Shown here: piece by piece, positions 1 through 7,494 of the stretch
Numbering within the stretch: position 1 is the stretch's first letter
How the letters are laid out: each line of letters starts with the position of its first letter
Assembly (NCBI GenBank): GCA_937879855.1
Contig: CALFMO010000003.1
Coordinates: 1 to 15,195 of the forward strand
Reading direction: 5' to 3'
Length of the DNA: 15,195 nt
Source: an uncultured Acidobacteriaceae bacterium
GTDB lineage: Bacteria > Acidobacteriota > Terriglobia > Terriglobales > Acidobacteriaceae
Notes under the pieces: generated by a model
Seen by the model: the letters and a program-made list of their open reading frames with translations, nothing else
What the model was told of the DNA's origin: nothing
The model's database searches: none
Program-made: the position numbers and the translations under genes

Positions 1-248
1 GGCGGGGCCTGTGGTGGGGGGGTGCAACTTTGCGGGCCTCTGTCTCCTAACCCGTCAAACCAAGAACGGGGTGGTATATACGGACGGCAAAATGGACCCT
101 CCCCAGCCCACGACCCCACAAACCCCCGATTTTGACTTGGCCGGGGCCCGCCCGCGCGCGGGGCTCACCGTCGTTCTTGTGTTAAGCACGAATGGGGACT
201 TTTTTCCCCAGGAAAATTTCCCACTATACTTCTGACCGGGTAACAACC
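1..248. other. GC-rich non-coding leader region with inverted repeats
   Basis: I see no convincing gene here. The open frames on both strands have low-complexity composition and no ribosome binding site. The stretch has a run of seven G (16-22), a perfect palindrome CCCGCGCGCGGG (151-162), and two adjacent G/C-flanked inverted repeats: GGGGACTTTTTTCCCC (194-209) and GGAAAATTTCC (211-221). Composition differs from the downstream gene. The repeated 'GGGGA...TTTCCC' pattern loosely recalls the multiple terminal repeats of IS21-family elements, so this could be the relic of an insertion-sequence end. No transposase is present and the resemblance is only by eye. Confidence 0.4.
194..230 (+). promoter_or_regulatory. 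Candidate promoter/operator of the STAND nuclease gene
   Basis: A good -10 hexamer, TATACT, lies at 225-230, about 55 bases before the chosen ATG (286). No good -35 box sits at the right spacing; the position is occupied by the T/C tract of the inverted repeat GGGGACTTTTTTCCCC (194-209). A repeat overlapping the -35 position could be an operator, or the promoter could depend on an activator. This is an inference from position only. Confidence 0.3.
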
Positions 249-296
249 ATGACCGATAAAATCGACATGGAAGTCGGTGGTGATCATGGCAATTGA
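249..296 (+). other. Possible 15-codon leader ORF overlapping the STAND gene start
   Basis: An ATG at 249 opens a 15-codon frame (MTDKIDMEVGGDHGN) whose TGA (294-296) lies just after the ATG (286) of the large STAND gene, in another frame. It sits directly after the candidate -10 box and could act as a translational leader for the large gene. It has no clear ribosome binding site, and a chance frame of this length is common, so confidence is low. Confidence 0.15.
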
Positions 297-3200
297 ATTC
301 ATCACAGGAAAAGACGTTGAAAGGCTCAACGATCAGGAACTGAGGGCTGTACTAAATGCTCTTCTGGTCGCAGATGCTGCTCAGCACCGTGTTCCACTTC
401 AAAACGTTGATGTTAGTGCGAGGAACAATGATCCAGATGCTGGGATTGACGCACGACTTAAATTCCCTGACGGATTGGCGCACGACTTGTTGGCGGGTGG
501 CGAAAACGTGCTGCAGTACAAGGCTGGCAACCTGAAAAAAGCTCTGCTCATGCAAGAGTTCATGAAGCCAGGCGTTCAGACCACACTCCGGAATGGTGGG
601 CATTACCTGTTTTGTGCAGGGCGTGACTACGTCAGCAAGGACGCCAAAACGCACGCCAAGACACTGGGGGATCTGTGTCGAAGAAAGAAAGTTCCAGCAA
701 CCAGAGTGAAGATCATTTTCGGGAGCGCTCTGGCACGCTGGATATGCCGATACCCTGCGATTGTTGCGCGACCAGAGCTCAGAAAACACGTCCGCACCTT
801 CATTACAGTGGAGAGATGGGCAAATGACGATCCACAGATGACGAATCCTTTCAGGGCCGACGAAACAAGAAGAGGAACAATCGATCGGATTCACACGTTC
901 CTGCAGTCTGATTCGCCTGAGCAAACGGTTCTGAGGCTAGAAGGACCCGCGGGTGTTGGAAAAACTAGACTGGTGCTTCAGGCCGTGAACAAGGACGAAT
1001 ATGCGAATCGAGCTCTCTATGCAATTAACGCGGAGAACGCAGAGGTTCAGCCGTTTCTGATGGAGGTGTACGGCGATCCGGAGACTTACGCTATCGCAGT
1101 GATTGACGAGTGCTCCAGGACAAAGCAGAGCGTCCTTCAACAATATGCGCAATTATCGAAGGGAAGACTGAAACTCATTTGTGTGGGTGTTCACGACGTG
1201 CTGTACGAGACCCCGCCGCCATCCCTAACCGCACTTTACCAGCTCAGTCCTCTTCCCGATGCGGAGATAGAGTCGATCATTCATGAGTCCTATATTGGCG
1301 CGCCGAAAGAATATGTGGATATGGCTGTGAGACTTTCGGGCGGCTACGTCAAGCTCGCAATGTTCATCGCAGCCGCACTGAGCAAATTAGGCACGCAGCC
1401 ACCGGTGGAACTCACCAAGGTTATGGAGATTCAGGAATTCCTCCGGCGATTCGTGGATAGGGAAACGCAGCAGGCTCTACAGGTCCTATCAGTGCTCGCT
1501 CAGATAGGGTGGTACGAGGATCTGCGACACGAAGCGAAAACGGTAGCGAGATTCGTGCAACTTCCAGTAGCTGCCTTGGAAAAGGCAATCGCCAAACTTC
1601 GAAGTCAGGGAGTGGTGATCGCAAAGGGACGATACCTGTACGTATCCCCAGACCTGCTGGCAATCCAAGCTGCAGCAGACCTCTGGAGAGAAAAGGACTA
1701 TCGACTTCTTGACTTGATAGGCGAGCTTAACGGTCCAGGCCCACGCAGGCAATTTCTCATTAGGCTCGCAACAATGGGCGAATACCCTAAGATGAAGGAC
1801 GCAGTGGGGCAAATCATGAGCACCTCAGGTTTGTTCCCGACGCTAGCGCAGTTGGATCAGGAGTTTCTCAGCGAGGTGTTTCGAATCCTCAGCTCAGCCG
1901 TGCCCGTAGCGGCTGCTGACCTGCTGTTGGATCTCGTTGTCCCCGCCGAAAAGGATGATCTTTCAAATTTTGATACCGGGCGCCGCAATGTTCTGTGGGC
2001 AGTCGAGTCGCTGCTGCGGTGGCCCGAGACCTCAATGAAAGTGGCTCGCGTCGCTATGAAGCTCGCCCTTAGCGAGACTGAACAAATTAGCAACAATGCC
2101 ACTTCAGTATTCGAGCAGTTTTTTCAAATGTACCTCAGCGGCTCCCCTGTTCCACTGATGGACAGGTTTGTACTTATCGACGAATTGCTTCGGAGTGGTG
2201 ATCAACACGCTCGTTTATTGGCTACCAAGGCTGTTAGCTCGAGCCTCCAGTCACACGAAACGAGATTTGGTGGAGATACGGATTACCTCTCCAAGAGGGC
2301 TTATCCACCTGAATGGAAGCCGAAAACATATGGTGAGCTGTGGGAGGCGTCCCGCAAGGCCGTCGAATACCTTGAACAACTTGGGATCGGTAACGACGAA
2401 GTTGCCATAGTCGCGCGGCGGGAACGGCTGCGATCTCTCTATGCCTTAGCACAGCGAGGGCAGATCGACGATGCAATTCGCATTCTACAATCAGCAACTC
2501 CCACGAATGACGAAGAACGCCGTATGACATTAGCTTCCTGCGATCAACTTAATCGAATTCCGAATTTAACTGAAGAACAACGTTCTAAGGTCAATCAGAT
2601 CCGAGAATCGCAGTTCGGAGTGTCGTACTTTGAACGCCTGCGACGATGGGTCGGCCGTCGGTTGCCTGGGGACTTCGATGCAAAACACGCTTTCGAAGCA
2701 GCAGACCAGCAGGTCTTAAAGTTGGCGGAAGAGGGTTTCCGAAATGACATCGGAACAGACGAACTAGAGTGGCTTTCATCGGCAGAGGCTGAGAACGTCT
2801 GGTTATTCGGAAGACGACTGGGAGAACTTGATATTCCCGAGACTTTTCGGGATCGCATTATAGGTTTCGCACCGAACAATGTGAACTGTATCCTACTTGC
2901 GACTTACATCTCGGGACGGGGCATCGTCGCAGGCTCGCAAGTGCGTGAGCAGTTGCTGGATGCTGTTGCTTTGCAAAAGCCTATAGCTGCGTTTGGTGCA
3001 ACGTGGCGAGGCGAACCCACGAGTTCCGGAGCCGAGCGCATCATCCGACTCGTTTCAGATGAGCGGGTTGCGGGTTCCGAACTCCGGGTGCTGATGTACG
3101 GTGGTTGGGTGGAGAAGTTAGCACCGGAGCACGCGATCCGGATCGCAAGCTTGATGCTAAGGTCTAGCCCCGGAGAAAACGTAGAAGCAGTACTTGGTAT

Positions 3201-3900
3201 CATCGACCACGCTGTCGACAGTGGTGCAATGTCCGCGGGGCAATTCGGAGAACTCATCTGGGATGCACTTGGAACCAAGGTATCGCAGAGATCAACAATG
3301 TTCGATTGGTATTGGGGAAGGGTTGCCGATCTTGTAGTTGAAGTTGACCCAGCCCGCTTCGCACAGCTTTTTACAACCCTGTTCGAGTCAGACAACACTT
3401 GGCTTACTACCGATTCGGCGCAATCGGTGCTACAGCATGCAATGCGAGTTAACCCTCTTGCTGTATGGGGCGTGATTGCACCTGTTCTGCTACGCGAGGA
3501 CCTGACGGGGCTCCGCATAAGGTTAAAACTAGAACATTGGTTCGGAGACCTCTTGCCCTCGGAAATGCTGCTTCAGTGGGCTGAGCAGCACGGTCGTCGC
3601 GGCTTTTTAGTCGCTGCAGATCTCCTGAATGCAAAAGGCGAAAACCTGTCTTCTGCGGCAAAGCTACTTGTAACAAAGGCTCCTAACCCTGCGGAAATTC
3701 TCGATCAACTACTCGGCAATCTGCATTCAGGAAGCTTCGTTGGACCAATGTCTTCACATCTAGAAGGACACCTTGCAACTTTAAGAAGTTGGGCAAAAGA
3801 CGAAGATCCAAGAATTCGGGCATGGGCTGAAAAAGCAATTGCGTACGAATTGAAAGGACTCAAGCGGCAAAAACTCCTTGAAGAAGAGGGGATGTTCTAG
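286..3900 (+). CDS. PD-(D/E)xK nuclease-STAND NTPase, Avs-like antiviral sensor candidate
   Basis: A 1204-residue protein in three parts (numbering from the GTG at 277). The N-terminal region (about 1-170) has restriction-nuclease-like signatures: 'AGID' with D58, then 'QYK' with Q80 and K82, a PD-(D/E)xK/Mrr-type core. A P-loop NTPase follows: Walker A 'GPAGVGKT' (223-230) and Walker B 'AVIDEC' (D277, E278). From about 480 to the end the protein is helical, without recognisable motifs, and ends in a charged helix ('KLLEEEGMF'). Nuclease, STAND NTPase and long repeat sensor in this order is the architecture of Avs antiviral proteins, in which binding of a phage protein triggers oligomerisation and DNA cleavage. 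A defence role is inferred and the family assignment is by architecture. ATG 286 is preferred over GTG 277 because the GGTGGT before it is the only plausible ribosome binding site; both give the same frame. The gene is convergent with the 117-aa gene downstream. Confidence 0.8.
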   Translation: MAIEFITGKDVERLNDQELRAVLNALLVADAAQHRVPLQNVDVSARNNDPDAGIDARLKFPDGLAHDLLAGGENVLQYKAGNLKKALLMQEFMKPGVQTTLRNGGHYLFCAGRDYVSKDAKTHAKTLGDLCRRKKVPATRVKIIFGSALARWICRYPAIVARPELRKHVRTFITVERWANDDPQMTNPFRADETRRGTIDRIHTFLQSDSPEQTVLRLEGPAGVGKTRLVLQAVNKDEYANRALYAINAENAEVQPFLMEVYGDPETYAIAVIDECSRTKQSVLQQYAQLSKGRLKLICVGVHDVLYETPPPSLTALYQLSPLPDAEIESIIHESYIGAPKEYVDMAVRLSGGYVKLAMFIAAALSKLGTQPPVELTKVMEIQEFLRRFVDRETQQALQVLSVLAQIGWYEDLRHEAKTVARFVQLPVAALEKAIAKLRSQGVVIAKGRYLYVSPDLLAIQAAADLWREKDYRLLDLIGELNGPGPRRQFLIRLATMGEYPKMKDAVGQIMSTSGLFPTLAQLDQEFLSEVFRILSSAVPVAAADLLLDLVVPAEKDDLSNFDTGRRNVLWAVESLLRWPETSMKVARVAMKLALSETEQISNNATSVFEQFFQMYLSGSPVPLMDRFVLIDELLRSGDQHARLLATKAVSSSLQSHETRFGGDTDYLSKRAYPPEWKPKTYGELWEASRKAVEYLEQLGIGNDEVAIVARRERLRSLYALAQRGQIDDAIRILQSATPTNDEERRMTLASCDQLNRIPNLTEEQRSKVNQIRESQFGVSYFERLRRWVGRRLPGDFDAKHAFEAADQQVLKLAEEGFRNDIGTDELEWLSSAEAENVWLFGRRLGELDIPETFRDRIIGFAPNNVNCILLATYISGRGIVAGSQVREQLLDAVALQKPIAAFGATWRGEPTSSGAERIIRLVSDERVAGSELRVLMYGGWVEKLAPEHAIRIASLMLRSSPGENVEAVLGIIDHAVDSGAMSAGQFGELIWDALGTKVSQRSTMFDWYWGRVADLVVEVDPARFAQLFTTLFESDNTWLTTDSAQSVLQHAMRVNPLAVWGVIAPVLLREDLTGLRIRLKLEHWFGDLLPSEMLLQWAEQHGRRGFLVAADLLNAKGENLSSAAKLLVTKAPNPAEILDQLLGNLHSGSFVGPMSSHLEGHLATLRSWAKDEDPRIRAWAEKAIAYELKGLKRQKLLEEEGMF

Positions 3901-4165
3901 GGTTCCGGATAGTCGCGACTCGCTAACCTCGATTACTCCGAGGAATATCACGCTTATTCCGCAATATCGCCGCGAAGTCTCTTATAAGCATTCGTTCAAT
4001 TGCTACCCGGTAAGATGCGAGTGCTCGTGGAAGGACGTTGTACCGAACGAAGTCCCATCCATCAATTGAGGTGTGCGGCTGCAATAGCCTGGGTTAGCTT
4101 GGGTACCATGTTCGTATGCACCGTCGCTTTAGCTTTCTTTTATCAGGTAAGCCTTGGGTCCACTG
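3901..4165. other. Intergenic region between convergent genes
   Basis: This separates the 3' ends of the STAND gene and the minus-strand three-gene cluster. A weak hairpin CCTCG-7 nt-CGAGG (3927-3943) follows the STAND stop codon but has no T-run, so it is at best a poor terminator. Open frames running through here have no ribosome binding site and no protein-like composition. I see nothing else. Confidence 0.4.
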
Positions 4166-4519
4166 CTATTCGTCTTTCTTTAGTTCTTGCAAAAGCTCGT
4201 CAATCTTCTCATCGGCGTTGAAAGCGATGCGCCGAGCAAATACAAGCAAAGTTTGTAAGTCTTCCGCAGTGACGCCCGTTATCCCGTTATGGATTTCAAC
4301 GATGGTGTTCTTTTTGTCATCTTCCAGAGTAACGATGGGGGGGCCTTCGTGTTCACCCCAACTACTGACTGAAGTATAGGGAACAAGGGTCAGCGTGTAC
4401 TTACCGAGCATGGGAGCCACGAATTTATCTTCTACCGCTGTCGGTTGCCAAGCGAGTTTCGTCGCCAGCGTCTTCTTCAGGATTTCCTGAAATAGGGCTA
4501 GAGCTTTGGGGTCATCCAT
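4166..4519 (-). CDS. Small acidic protein of unknown function (117 aa)
   Basis: I do not recognise a named family. The protein has an N-terminal helix ('PKALALFQEILKKTLA'), a central probable beta region ('KYTLTLVPYTS', 'PIVTLEDDKKNTIVEI') and a charged C-terminal helix ('NADEKIDELLQELKKDE'). It looks like a compact soluble alpha-beta domain with no signal peptide, transmembrane segment or metal motif. The chosen start (ATG 4519) overlaps the stop of the upstream 163-aa gene in the string ATGGATGA, a typical translational coupling arrangement. An ATG five codons earlier (4534) is possible, but its AGGAG lies too close. The tight coupling suggests it works with the membrane-anchored protein upstream. 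Confidence 0.65.
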   Translation of the reverse strand: MDDPKALALFQEILKKTLATKLAWQPTAVEDKFVAPMLGKYTLTLVPYTSVSSWGEHEGPPIVTLEDDKKNTIVEIHNGITGVTAEDLQTLLVFARRIAFNADEKIDELLQELKKDE

Positions 4520-5003
4520 TATCAGCCTCGTCATTTCTCCTCATCGCAGAAGCGTGCTCTTCGACGAAGATGTCTCTAATTCTCTCGCAACTAGCCTGCA
4601 TTTGCGAAAGCTGCCTCGGCGTTGGCGCGGCAGCGGTCGCGCTCAATCTTGAAGTCACAGCGCGCAAGGCTTCCAACTGTGATTTAGCGTTGAGAATGTT
4701 GTTCTTGGAATTGATAGAAAGTGTGGCGTTCCAACGCCCAATGATGGTTACAGTCCGGTCATGGAGGTCGTTGCTTCGAAGCCGGGCCAAGTCATGCTTT
4801 CCGAGGTCAACTAGATTGGTCACTTCAGCAGCAAGTTTCTGCGCTAGATTGATTTCTTCGGCTAGGGAATTTGAAAGCGTTGCTTGGCGCGCTTGTCTAG
4901 CAGCGGTTGACGCGCGCTTGGCAAAGAAAGCGCCAATGCCAGCAACTATCAAACCTGCAACGCTCGCGAGGTTACCCCAATTCTTGCCTGCGAAATCAAG
5001 CAT
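4512..5003 (-). CDS. Membrane-anchored coiled-coil protein of unknown function
   Basis: 163 residues from the first ATG. One hydrophobic segment (about residues 10-28, 'GNLASVAGLIVAGIGAFFA') is followed by an Arg/Lys/Ala-rich stretch and a long helical, probably coiled-coil region to the C-terminus. This gives a single-pass protein with a short N-terminus and a cytoplasmic helical body by the positive-inside rule. There are no catalytic motifs. The frame stays open upstream to about 5130. A perfect AAGGAGG (5040-5046) sits 9 bases before an in-frame CTG (5028-5030), so the real start may be that CTG, adding nine residues ('LNEPSLISR'). The ATG at 5003 has no ribosome binding site of its own. 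It is the middle gene of a minus-strand cluster, overlapping the 117-aa gene by 8 bases. Function is unknown. Confidence 0.65.
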   Translation of the reverse strand: MLDFAGKNWGNLASVAGLIVAGIGAFFAKRASTAARQARQATLSNSLAEEINLAQKLAAEVTNLVDLGKHDLARLRSNDLHDRTVTIIGRWNATLSINSKNNILNAKSQLEALRAVTSRLSATAAAPTPRQLSQMQASCERIRDIFVEEHASAMRRNDEADNG

Positions 5004-5039
5004 CCGCGAAATAAGCGAAGGTTCGTTCAGCGCGCGCTC

Positions 5040-5046
5040 CCTCCTT
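5040..5046 (-). promoter_or_regulatory. Strong Shine-Dalgarno placed for a CTG start
   Basis: AAGGAGG on the minus strand is the best ribosome binding site in this cluster. It lies 36 bases before the first ATG of the 163-aa gene but 9 bases before an in-frame CTG (5028-5030). No ATG, GTG or TTG lies between it and 5003 in that frame. Either initiation is at CTG or the original start codon has mutated. Confidence 0.4.
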
Positions 5047-5086
5047 ACAAATCTTTTTTCCCACGGGGTTGGTGGTGGCAGGCTCG

Positions 5087-5671
5087 TTAGAACGCAACAA
5101 TCTTTTTCGTTGCTTGGCCGACGATACCGTTAACCAATTCCGAAGTGTCTGCACTTCCAAAGTATCGGGGGGCGTAGCTAGGGAACAGGAGCACAACCTC
5201 CAAGGCTTCTCTTGCTTCCGTCTTGTATCCTGCATGCGCCAACATTTCAGCCATGTCTAGCAAGACTTGAGGATTCAGTTGGCATGCCCAGGCTTTCAGG
5301 TACGTGGAAATACGCAACCTCCAATCTTCGGGCACAGTGTCTTTTGCCGTAAACTTCCACATACCGTCGGCCAATTCTTCCAAGGCTTCTGCCGCACACT
5401 TTCGCTGGATTTCCCCCATGGCCTCAGGATGGAAAACTGCCGTGCCGCCCGAGGTGCCATCTGCAATCCGCTGAAAACGGGCAAGGCTTTCGCTTACTGC
5501 GTTCATCTCGTCTTGGCTGTACACAGGTTGAATACCCTGAGGGCTCATTTCCCATCCTTGTAACCTGAGGGATTTCACAATTCGATGCGTCAAGCTTACA
5601 CCGGCGTCCACATATGGACTTGCAGCGGGCTGCGGTGATAGCACGCCGAACAGTTTTCGGAGTAATGACAC
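5087..5671 (-). CDS. Hypothetical protein (194 aa), possible helical repeat C-terminus
   Basis: I do not recognise the family. The protein starts with a short basic-hydrophobic N-terminus ('MSLLRKLFGVLS'), too weak for a clear signal peptide. The middle is polar ('SQDEMNAVSESLARFQRIADG'), and the C-terminal half (about 110-194) is helical with a TPR-like alternation ('LLDMAEMLAHAGYKTEAREALEVVLLF'). The start is GTG at 5671; a stop closes the frame a few codons upstream and there is no obvious Shine-Dalgarno. It is first in the minus-strand cluster, ending 84 bases before the first ATG of the 163-aa gene. Its 5' end lies 87 bases from the cas1 stop, at the provisional left border of the casposon-like element, so it may belong to flanking DNA. 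Confidence 0.6.
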   Translation of the reverse strand: MSLLRKLFGVLSPQPAASPYVDAGVSLTHRIVKSLRLQGWEMSPQGIQPVYSQDEMNAVSESLARFQRIADGTSGGTAVFHPEAMGEIQRKCAAEALEELADGMWKFTAKDTVPEDWRLRISTYLKAWACQLNPQVLLDMAEMLAHAGYKTEAREALEVVLLFPSYAPRYFGSADTSELVNGIVGQATKKIVAF

Positions 5672-5676
5672 GCCCC

Positions 5677-5691
5677 GGATTCTACCACTGC
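5677..5691 (+). repeat. Weak candidate left terminal inverted repeat
   Basis: GGATTCTACCACTGC, followed 4 bases on by GATTC (5696-5700). It matches the reverse complement of 12672-12686 at 11 of 15 positions. It lies between the cas1 stop and the next minus-strand gene, where an element end would be expected. The match is short enough to be chance. Confidence 0.2.
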
Positions 5692-5758
5692 ACCCGATTC
5701 ACGTATAAGCGCAGACTGGACCTCCACGGCAAGGTTTCGAAGACAGCAACCGGCACAC

Positions 5759-7306
5759 TTAAAGCCTCGGCGCGGGAGAATCTTCAGTCCCCAACCATGT
5801 CAATCGTGCCAGCGCCTGCCAATGCCTCGGATGGGGTCGTCTTCTTCCTCGCCGAATATCGGACGCATACAGAATAGACACCCCAATCGCGGAGGCGATC
5901 TGGGAAAGGCTGACGTTGATTAGCTTGGGCTGAATCTGATTCTTGTAAAAGTCATCCGTGAGCCAATCCGGCTGGCTGCTAGGATTCCAGTTCCGACGCC
6001 CACGTGCTTGACGGCGTTGCGTCGAAGCAAGCCGGGCTCTGGATTCCGGAGTCTTTGAAGCAATCCGACCTTGCTTCGCAACTTCCACCATCTTTGTCCG
6101 CGAGACCTCAACCGCACAGACGGCGCAATGCGTACTCCCACTCGTTACGTCCTTCCCGCAACCCAAACAGATGTTCTGCGGCTGAGGGGCGGGACGTACC
6201 GCTGGGGTTGTCTTGCCTTTCGCTTCACGCTTGTTGTTTTGAGTCAGCCTTGTAGCAAGAGGTGTGTCTGGTCTTCGTATGCTTGACCAAAACGCGCGAG
6301 CCGTCCACTCCGCAATCGGAGCCACAGCGCGTCGCCAAGTCGGAGCTGTCTCGGAAAGACGAACGGCGAACGAAGCCGTCAACCGACAGTTTCCGTTCCC
6401 GTGTTCCGAGAACCACTCTCGCCTGAGTGGTTGGCGCGTGATCCAGTCGAGCAGATAAGCGTCAACATGCGAACGGACGGGCTCCATGAGATCGCACGCC
6501 AAGCTGTCGCGAGCGGAGGTATCAACGTGCAAGACACCTAGACCTGGGTCAAGCCCTAGTGCAGTAGCAGCGAACCTAGCTTCGGACTCAAGTATTGAAT
6601 AGAGGTAGTTCAGGATGGCATTCGGGGGATTCGCAGCGAGTCGCGGCGATCCCGTGAGAGGAGAGACTCGTGCTCCGAAACTGCGCCAATGATCAGGAAT
6701 TCGAGGCAGATCATTCCTTGGGAAATTAATCGGCAACGTGCTCCAGGCCGACCAATAAGCGCGTGCTGCTTGCGATTCGATTAAACGGATTGAGCTGATG
6801 CTGTCAGCTGCGGGCAGTTCGGACTTAAATCGAGCAATAGTGTCAGCGGTGGATGTGTCCAGGAGCTTGTGGCGTGCAACTTGATCCTGTCCGTCAAGCT
6901 TTCGACTGATCAGTTCTCTTGTGATTCTTAACGCTGCTCCGGACGTATGCGCGAGAGCTTGCGCTCGTCGCAGCTTCGCTTCCGAAGGTCGAACCGGACC
7001 AGTGCTTGCGAGGACAGTCCCATCTGTTCGGAGCATCAAAAAGCTGGCGTCCTGGTCCGCTAACCATTGAATAGCAGCTAGGGAGATGAACCCGTCAGAA
7101 CCGACGACGACGAGCCTTTTGAGACCGTGACCGACGCGAGCGAGCCTGATTCTGCGTCGCTCCGGACCAATGCCATCCTCGATTTCGAGATGGCCACATT
7201 GCATTCGCACTTTGATTCCAAAACCGGAGAGCGTCAAAACGCCACTCCTGCCGATTGGAGATTTGCGGGGAAAGTCGTCTTGCGATAGGGTGCCTGAAGC
7301 TGCCAT
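5759..7306 (-). CDS. cas1: Cas1-family integrase (casposase-like) with C-terminal zinc ribbon and HTH
   Basis: 515 residues. About 20-340 is a full Cas1 fold. An N-terminal beta domain is followed by the helical catalytic domain with 'NAILNYLYSILESE', 'GLDPGLGVLH' and 'CDLMEPVRSHVD'. The metal-binding residues expected for Cas1 are all there: E242, H260, D272 and E275, so the enzyme should be able to integrate DNA. After a Pro/Lys-rich linker (355-377) come a C4 zinc ribbon (C380-x2-C383, C394-x2-C397) and an HTH (about 460-502, ending 'GRRRPHPRHWQALARL'). CRISPR adaptation Cas1 proteins are usually about 300-340 aa without such a tail. A C-terminal HTH is known in casposases, where it helps recognise element ends. 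The gene stands alone, divergent from the plus-strand block, with no cas2. The likely role is excision and integration of the surrounding element. Cas1 identity is near certain; the casposase role is a strong inference from context. Confidence 0.93.
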   Translation of the reverse strand: MAASGTLSQDDFPRKSPIGRSGVLTLSGFGIKVRMQCGHLEIEDGIGPERRRIRLARVGHGLKRLVVVGSDGFISLAAIQWLADQDASFLMLRTDGTVLASTGPVRPSEAKLRRAQALAHTSGAALRITRELISRKLDGQDQVARHKLLDTSTADTIARFKSELPAADSISSIRLIESQAARAYWSAWSTLPINFPRNDLPRIPDHWRSFGARVSPLTGSPRLAANPPNAILNYLYSILESEARFAATALGLDPGLGVLHVDTSARDSLACDLMEPVRSHVDAYLLDWITRQPLRREWFSEHGNGNCRLTASFAVRLSETAPTWRRAVAPIAEWTARAFWSSIRRPDTPLATRLTQNNKREAKGKTTPAVRPAPQPQNICLGCGKDVTSGSTHCAVCAVEVSRTKMVEVAKQGRIASKTPESRARLASTQRRQARGRRNWNPSSQPDWLTDDFYKNQIQPKLINVSLSQIASAIGVSILYASDIRRGRRRPHPRHWQALARLTWLGTEDSPAPRL

Positions 7307-7494
7307 TGGAGCGAGACCTCCGACGGTGGTTAGGGCTTGTCGGCTGCTTCCAACAGTCGGCAGGCCCGCTTAGGTGCTTCTATTCTACAACTTACGAAGG
7401 TCGCGTGCCATCGCTGCGATTCCGACTCAGGGCGATGCTACGTCATCTTAAGCGATGCAGAATACGATTCAGATCGCATATCCGTTAAACTTCC
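7307..7494. promoter_or_regulatory. Divergent promoter region between cas1 and the 337-aa HTH gene
   Basis: 188 bases separate two head-to-head genes and must hold both promoters. A short direct repeat, GTCGGC (twice, within about 7338-7360), is visible. I do not see a consensus sigma-70 promoter. A shared control region fits a regulator beside the integrase, and the 337-aa protein is the obvious candidate regulator (inference). Confidence 0.4.

Noticed and set aside
2904..3518. 204-codon minus-strand frame inside the STAND gene
   Set aside because: Ser/Thr/Arg-rich shadow of a clear coding sequence, without a ribosome binding site.
4000..4221. Open frame with a hydrophobic stretch between the STAND gene and the minus-strand cluster
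   Set aside because: No ribosome binding site; its second half overlaps the 117-aa gene on the other strand, and the composition does not look protein-like.
4570..5133. 187-codon plus-strand open frame
   Set aside because: It lies antisense over the 163-aa gene, which has the more protein-like composition, a transmembrane-coiled-coil layout and coupling to its neighbour.
5640..5705. tRNA-like 5' half on the minus strand (CAGTGGTAGAAT)
   Set aside because: The D-arm-like string is not followed by an anticodon arm or T-arm, so no cloverleaf forms; probably coincidence.
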